This document shows, one piece after another, positions 50,001-56,595 of a DNA stretch of 64,000 nucleotides; the stretch's first letter is position 1; each line of letters starts with the position of its first letter. The translations under genes and the position numbers were made by a program. The notes under the pieces are model-generated. The model worked only from the letters and a program-made list of their open reading frames with translations. It was not told the origin of the DNA and did no database searches. The DNA comes from Sipunculus nudus (Eukaryota; Annelida; Sipuncula; Golfingiida; Sipunculidae): the NCBI GenBank assembly GCA_026874595.1, contig CM049313.1:33290008-33354007 (forward strand), given 5' to 3'.

Positions 50001-53000
50001 TTCAACTACCATTTCTGTTGAATTTATGTGATTAATGGCTTTCTCAGTGTACACAATGATGAATTGTAGGTAATACCTGTTAGGAAAGGTTGTTATAACA
50101 CATCTGTGATGGCTGTATGAGCTTGTTTATATACAAACTGTTAGTTAACATGGTACATGCTCCAATGTTGACCAACAGAAAACCTGTGTAGCAGTTGGTT
50201 GGTTGCATATGTGTGGAAATAAAAAGGTTACTTGTTTCAAGAAGCCCTTGCCAAGACATGTCTTTGTTGAATGTGTTTGGATTATTTTTATGGGTCCCCC
50301 ATATGTTATAAACACATAGATATAAACAAAGTGAACAGCCTGTGTATGGAAGGAGAGGTATTTTCTGGCCTATTTTTATAAAAGTTTTAAGGGATTATCT
50401 TTAGTTATATAACAGACTTCGAATATTGAATAGGCCCTTTTAAGCAATGAATCAGAGAAATTTTCACAAGCTCAGACACAAATGACATACAAAAGTTGTA
50501 CCTAATTAAATTGTTTGTTGAAACAACTGCAGTATCCTAGAGCTGGCAGGAAATCATCTCTGTTGTGGTCAGCCACTATATATAGGTTCATCCAAAATGG
50601 AATTGTCTACCTCAAATAGTGGCAGAGACTAATACTACATATTGAGCTATCTGTCCCCTCAGTGCAGTCAAACCCCGCTCATCAGCGTAATATCCTGTAA
50701 GGGAAGTTGCTGATTGACCCAGAAGACAAGAAATTATTATACCTCCATCAGGAAGCAAGGTGTTTCATTTCTCCCTTGGTTGGTTGGTTGGTTTGTCTGT
50801 AAGCGACTTTACACAGAAAGGTATGAACAGGTTTTTATGAAATTTTATTTAAGGTTAGATAACACCCACAGAACAAGCCATTAAAGTTTGTAGATTGTCT
50901 GGTTCACCATTATATGTTCCCAATTCCAAGGCTTTTTATAAGATTGTTACATAGGATATTTTTTATCCGTATTAAGGCCGATGTCATTCATGGCTATTAG
51001 AGGATGTTTTTGTTTTAGAGATAGCCTGTGCTGGAATTTTTAATCATGATTTACCATTTGTATGCAGCAAAGTTTGGTCTGCATCCTAGCTGATGTGTCC
51101 AGGTAGCCTCTAACAGCTCGTTAAACATATAATAACAGTTCCTGTGGTCTAAGGGTAGAGCACAGGGCTCAAAGTAGGGAGATTATGAATTAGAATTTCA
51201 GCAGAGGAGTGGTGTGATTTTCACGGTCAGCCCCACCCAGACTGAGTGCTCTGCAGACAAAATGAGGAGACTGTCCCCTATAAATGTGTTTCACTCACCA
51301 ACAAGTGCGCCTTTTGGGGTTCCTTGGACCCCAGAGCCTGGTTTGCACCAGGATTATCATGTGTCCACCCTGTCATGAAGTCTGAAAACAGAATGGAATT
51401 CTGCAGATGAACATAGTTCTAGTTAAGCCAGCATTATAAAAAAATGGAGGTGGTTACCTCCACAATAAAAAAAAAGAAGAAAAATCTGATTGACATGTGG
51501 ATGTTGATTTCAGGTGTGCAGCTAGAGAGAGCAGAGGAAGATGGACATTCCAGCAGCCATTGTTGTCTGGTGGCTATCGGTCGCCTCCAGGTGACCAGCA
51601 CTCCAAGCTGCGGTGACCTCATGGGACCGAACGCAGCGTCAGAGTTCATCTCCCGACACAGCATTGATGGAAAATTCACTTTTGTTGATCAGAGGTATGT
51701 TGATCCATCAGATTGATTGGTAAACAAAACAAATCTTGTTTACTGTCACATGCTAGTTAAAACCCTGATACAAGAAACTCACCTAGAACAGGTACCCACT
51801 GTTCCATCCAAGAACTACATAACATCCAAATTACAGTAAATCTCCTTTTGTTGAACTAAAGTAAGTCAAATACCCCTCTTGTATCAAAGCCAGTAATTAT
51901 AGGTCCATTACTTAGTAAAACCTGCTCCTTTCTGATCGTTAATGTGTTGTGTTGTGTTGTGTTAATGTGTTGTGTTGTGTCTTGTGTTGGTGTCTTCAAC
52001 ATTTATTAGGTTTTCATTTATTTCAAAGAGAGATTCTGTCTGATGCATAAGAAAAACAGTTGGACCTGTCTAAAAGGTGACCTGTCTAATAAGAGCTCCT
52101 TTCCATTAAGACCACCCTCGAGGGAACTGAACACATTCACATTGGTATAACAGACCTATCTGTCAGACCCCTTGTGATGAGGAGGACATTTTGCCAGAAC
52201 CACAGGTGGTCTTATTATCCTAGTTTTACAGTACATGAGTTGTTCAGCAGTCACATACCTAAAACTGAGGCCCTCAGCTTAATTAACCTGATAGGTGGGA
52301 TGCATGTGATATTTTAATTTTATAAAAAATATACATGTATTTTGTGATTTCAGAGTAACTGCTGTCCTTGGTTACCAGCCCCAGGAGTTACTAGGGAAGT
52401 CTGCATATGAGTTCTACCACCCAGAAGATCAAGGTCACATGAAGGACAGCTTTGAACAAGGTGGATTTTATCAGATTTTGTATCAACCAATGCACATTTT
52501 TGAGATTTCATTAATCTAAACAGAAATGTGCATTCTCAGGAATGCCGGCCTCTGCCATGTGGCTGGTCCTCAACATGGAATGCTCCCCAAAATCTGATTC
52601 TATTTCTTATTCAGCCCATACTTCTAGGTTCATTCGTGCAGAAGGTCCCCCCCCCCCCCCCCAACCTGTGTTTGCATTCACCTTTTCAGCCCATATTTCC
52701 ATGTTCATTCATGCACAAGTGACTAAATTTGTGAATATTTGTGGATGTCCTTCGTGGACACGAATCATGAAGTGGATCCACAGCATAATCTAATCAATTC
52801 TTCCTTTGCCCTGAATATTTCATGAGATTCCGTTCATGACTCCATGAGTTATGTTGTGAACACACACACACACAAACAGGAATGAGTGCATACCCACCTG
52901 GCGATTATAGAAAATGAACCAGCCTTTGACTGTCATCTTCTGGACTGAGTGTATGCAGATGTTGCCTGAAAAATAGTGAATGTCCAATTAAAATGTGCCC

Positions 53001-56000
53001 CTCAAACTTGTACTTTATAATGCCCTTAAAACTGTTAACCAGTCCTTGTTGGTGTGGAGGTTTTGTCTGTTCATGTCAACACTATGTGCAGACTTTGTCT
53101 GTTACTGCTTATCACTAGTCTGACCTCATCCTCATGCTATATGTTGGATAAATTTTGATAAGTTATTCCATCCCGTTTGAGTACTATCTGTCCATCCTAG
53201 AGGATGTGCATTCACTGGAAAATCTTTTCTAACCAGCCTTATGTAACAGCTATGCATGCCTCTCACTCCAACTACTGTCAGATAACAGAGGTCAGTCAGT
53301 CTGAAGAAGTCGGTCACCATGGTCAGTCAAAAATGTCAAATTAAATGTGAATTCAATCATAAGACTGCGGTACCAGCATTATGAAAGGCATAATAAGTAT
53401 TGTGGGAATTAATGACCTTAATTAAGCTTGGTTTGGATAAAGCCTGGTAAGTCAAGCACTCTTCAGAAGACATAAATTCAATCTTTTGCTTTCTTGCTTA
53501 AATGACTGGTGACTGATGGATTAACACCCTTTCCCATTTACACTTATTTTAGATTACAGACAAATTTGGACATTCTTTACATTTACATTACGGGAAACAT
53601 TTTACTCATCTTTTATTGTATCTTTACCAAATTTTCAACATTTCCTACAGGGTGGGTTTGCTTAAGGTTAAAGGGAATTTTTAGATCTGAATATGAATTT
53701 TCAATATGTTTAACCTTGAGAATATAACCCTGTGATGGGGCTCTAGATGCCATTTTTTGAGTGCACTTTAGTGACCCTGCACAGGGTAAATTAAATCAAC
53801 ACTAGTTCATACAGAAACTGAAATTGAGAAAGCTTTAAAAAAAAAATAAGTATAATCCCTCCCTGTATGGCAACTGGCCATGGGCTAAATTTAAAAACTC
53901 TGAACAAAATGTTTAATATGAAGTAGCATGATATCAGTCAAATGTTGCCCTACAGAAAGAGGGAAGTATGATGCTTGTAAGTTTGATTGGCATAATGATT
54001 TGTACTGGACGTTTTTATTTTTTATATCACAGTGCTACAGAGGAAAGGTCAGGTCATATCGGTGCTTTATCGTTTCCGTGCAAAAAGTCGTGAGTGGATT
54101 TGGTTGAGAACTAGCAGCTTCAGCTTCCAGAACCCATACACAGATGAGACAGAATATATTGTCTGTACAAACAGCTCTGCCAAGTGAGTCATTCTTGTAG
54201 TAATCAATTGCTGTTTAAGTTTGACTTGCAATAACACATAATAACACTCAAGCATGAGATGATACTTTCCATGATGACCAGTGTCTTTGCAACATATATA
54301 CAAGACGACACTTGAGTTTGGGTTAAACTTAGTGAGTTCCATGTTACAAAAAGCTTTCATATATAGCTACTCTGTTGGTCATTCAGGATTTAATCTGTCA
54401 AATAACATGTGATTTCTATGTATATCATAGATGTATCATTCAAACAATATTATTAGTCATTAGCATTAAACCTGTAAGGCAGGGGCGGATCCAGGATTTA
54501 GGAAAAGGGGGGGGTCCAACCCAGGAGGACTAATGAAAATCCTAAAAAAAAAGGTCATCACGTCTGGAAAAGGGGGGGTCCAGGCCGCAAAATTACGTCT
54601 AAACCCCCTTAAAAAAGGTTGCCTTGGGTGAAAAAGGGGGGGTCCGGACCCCCTGGACCCCCCCCCCTGGATCCGCTTCTGTAAGGCACCAGGTAATTTT
54701 GTTTGTATTACAAACAAGTTAGTGTTATATGCAACATTTTACTGTCAAATGTGGATGTTGGTATTAAATGCAAGTTAGGATTATATGCAAAGGTTTACTG
54801 TATTCATGTTACCAGGCAGCAGAGCAGCAGTGGGGCTATACAGAGCACTCCTGAAGCGGCAGGCCAGGAAGCTAATGTCACACCAGGCAGTTACATACAG
54901 GATAACATTGCCAGCAGTCGCCAGCCATACAGCATGTACCCTGACATGAGGAACCCCCTGACAAGTGAGTACACACACACACAATCCACAGGCATTCTCC
55001 AGTCATACAGTTTGAACCTTGACATGAATAGCCTCCCTGATGAGTACACACACGCACACACATACACTCACACATACAACAGGGAGCAAAATAAAATTAA
55101 TAATTAGGGCTATAACATTCAAAGTTTACCTTCAAACAGTTCAAAATAAAAATTCTTGCCAAATTAGAATTAGGTAGTAGAATCCTGTATCATGTGTGTT
55201 AATTTAACAAAAACCTAATATTTAGAGAGAGTTTGATGTTAAATGGCCCTTTAACCCCATCCTAGATGGCAAATTAATAGAGGATTTTTTGCCTTTTGCC
55301 ATGTCATGTCAGTATTTAATTGTATTCCCACAAAAAGTAGGGATACTATGGTTTAGGTATGGTTGTGCTGCCACCGCCGAGATTTCTTTCAGGCGGGATA
55401 ACTCGAAAAATATTTTACAGATGTTTACCAAACTTGACATGTGCATGGATATGGGTGGGAGGACAAACCCTGTATAAATGGGGTAATGACCCTAAATAAG
55501 AGAGTGACCTTGACCTTGAATAGGTCCATTTTGTGAGAAAATCACAAAAAGTCTTAAATATCTCAAGAATCTTGCATGGATTGATCCAAAAATCAAGTTG
55601 ACCAAAGATCTTGGATAGTGTTGTCATGTACCAGAAGTTGGTGATGCCACCTATTATCATTTTCTTGTTTTCATGCCATTGAATACCCCCATCATTGCCA
55701 CTTGACAGTACTGTGAGCATTATAAGTCAAAAACTAATGGACAGATTTCTTTCATATTATGCACATACAAAGATATGGGCTATGGGATGATGTATATTTA
55801 AATTGGGATCATGGCCTTTCCTATGAGAGTGGCCTTGACCTTGAATATTGCCATATATGATGAAAATCATCAATATTTCAATAAGGGATGCATGTATTGG
55901 TCCAAAATTCATATTTGACCAATGATCTTGGATAGCTTTGTCTTCTGCAAAAACAAGTGGTGCCACCTTCTGTCTTTTTTTGTTTTCGTACCATTTAAAA

Positions 56001-56552
56001 CCCCATCATTGCCACTTGACAGTACTGTGAGCATTATAAGTAAAAAAGTAATGGACAGATTTTCTCTCATATTATGCATATTCATAGATATGGATTATGG
56101 AATGAAGTATATTAAAATTGGGATCATTACCTGTCCTTTGAGAGTGGCCTTGAAAATTCCCATAGTTGGTGAAAAATTTTGTTTTTCAAGTCGATAGATG
56201 GAAGAAACCATGCTTGTTTGCCTAGTGTCAATAAATGCTGCTGAAGAAGATGGGGGCCTATTCTTAAAGGAGGGGATTAATTGTCTGGAGATATTATGTC
56301 ACCTGCAGTGCCAACAAATTCTAGTTATTTTCTGTTTGCTTGTCAGATCCAGAGGGTATGTACCCCTATCCAGCTGGGACCTCAGCCATCAAATACACAC
56401 CAACGCCAGGGTCAGCTGGTGCCATGGGTACACAGCTCCCCCTGGCGAGGAGAGGAAGCCCTACGCCAGGGTCATGGTCATCATCAACCTATAGAGCAGG
56501 AACACAGGTAGGGAAGGTTAAAGGGAAGAGAAAGGGAGAGAAATTACAAGGA

Positions 56553-56595
<43 letters not shown>

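Larger units (their letters stand above)
32781..51513 (+). other. Largest ARNT intron (18.7 kb), repeat-rich
   Basis: Holds copies of dispersed families R1 and R2, a nested cluster (about 38 to 47.3 kb), the element with ~180-bp core repeats, a 36382-36720 repeat, a 50290-50445 repeat and a possible tRNA-derived SINE near 51130. Stretches 35290-36380, 36720-37980 and 47300-50280 show no recognised gene or repeat. Long ORFs here lie in repeats and are not supported as genes. Confidence 0.85.
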
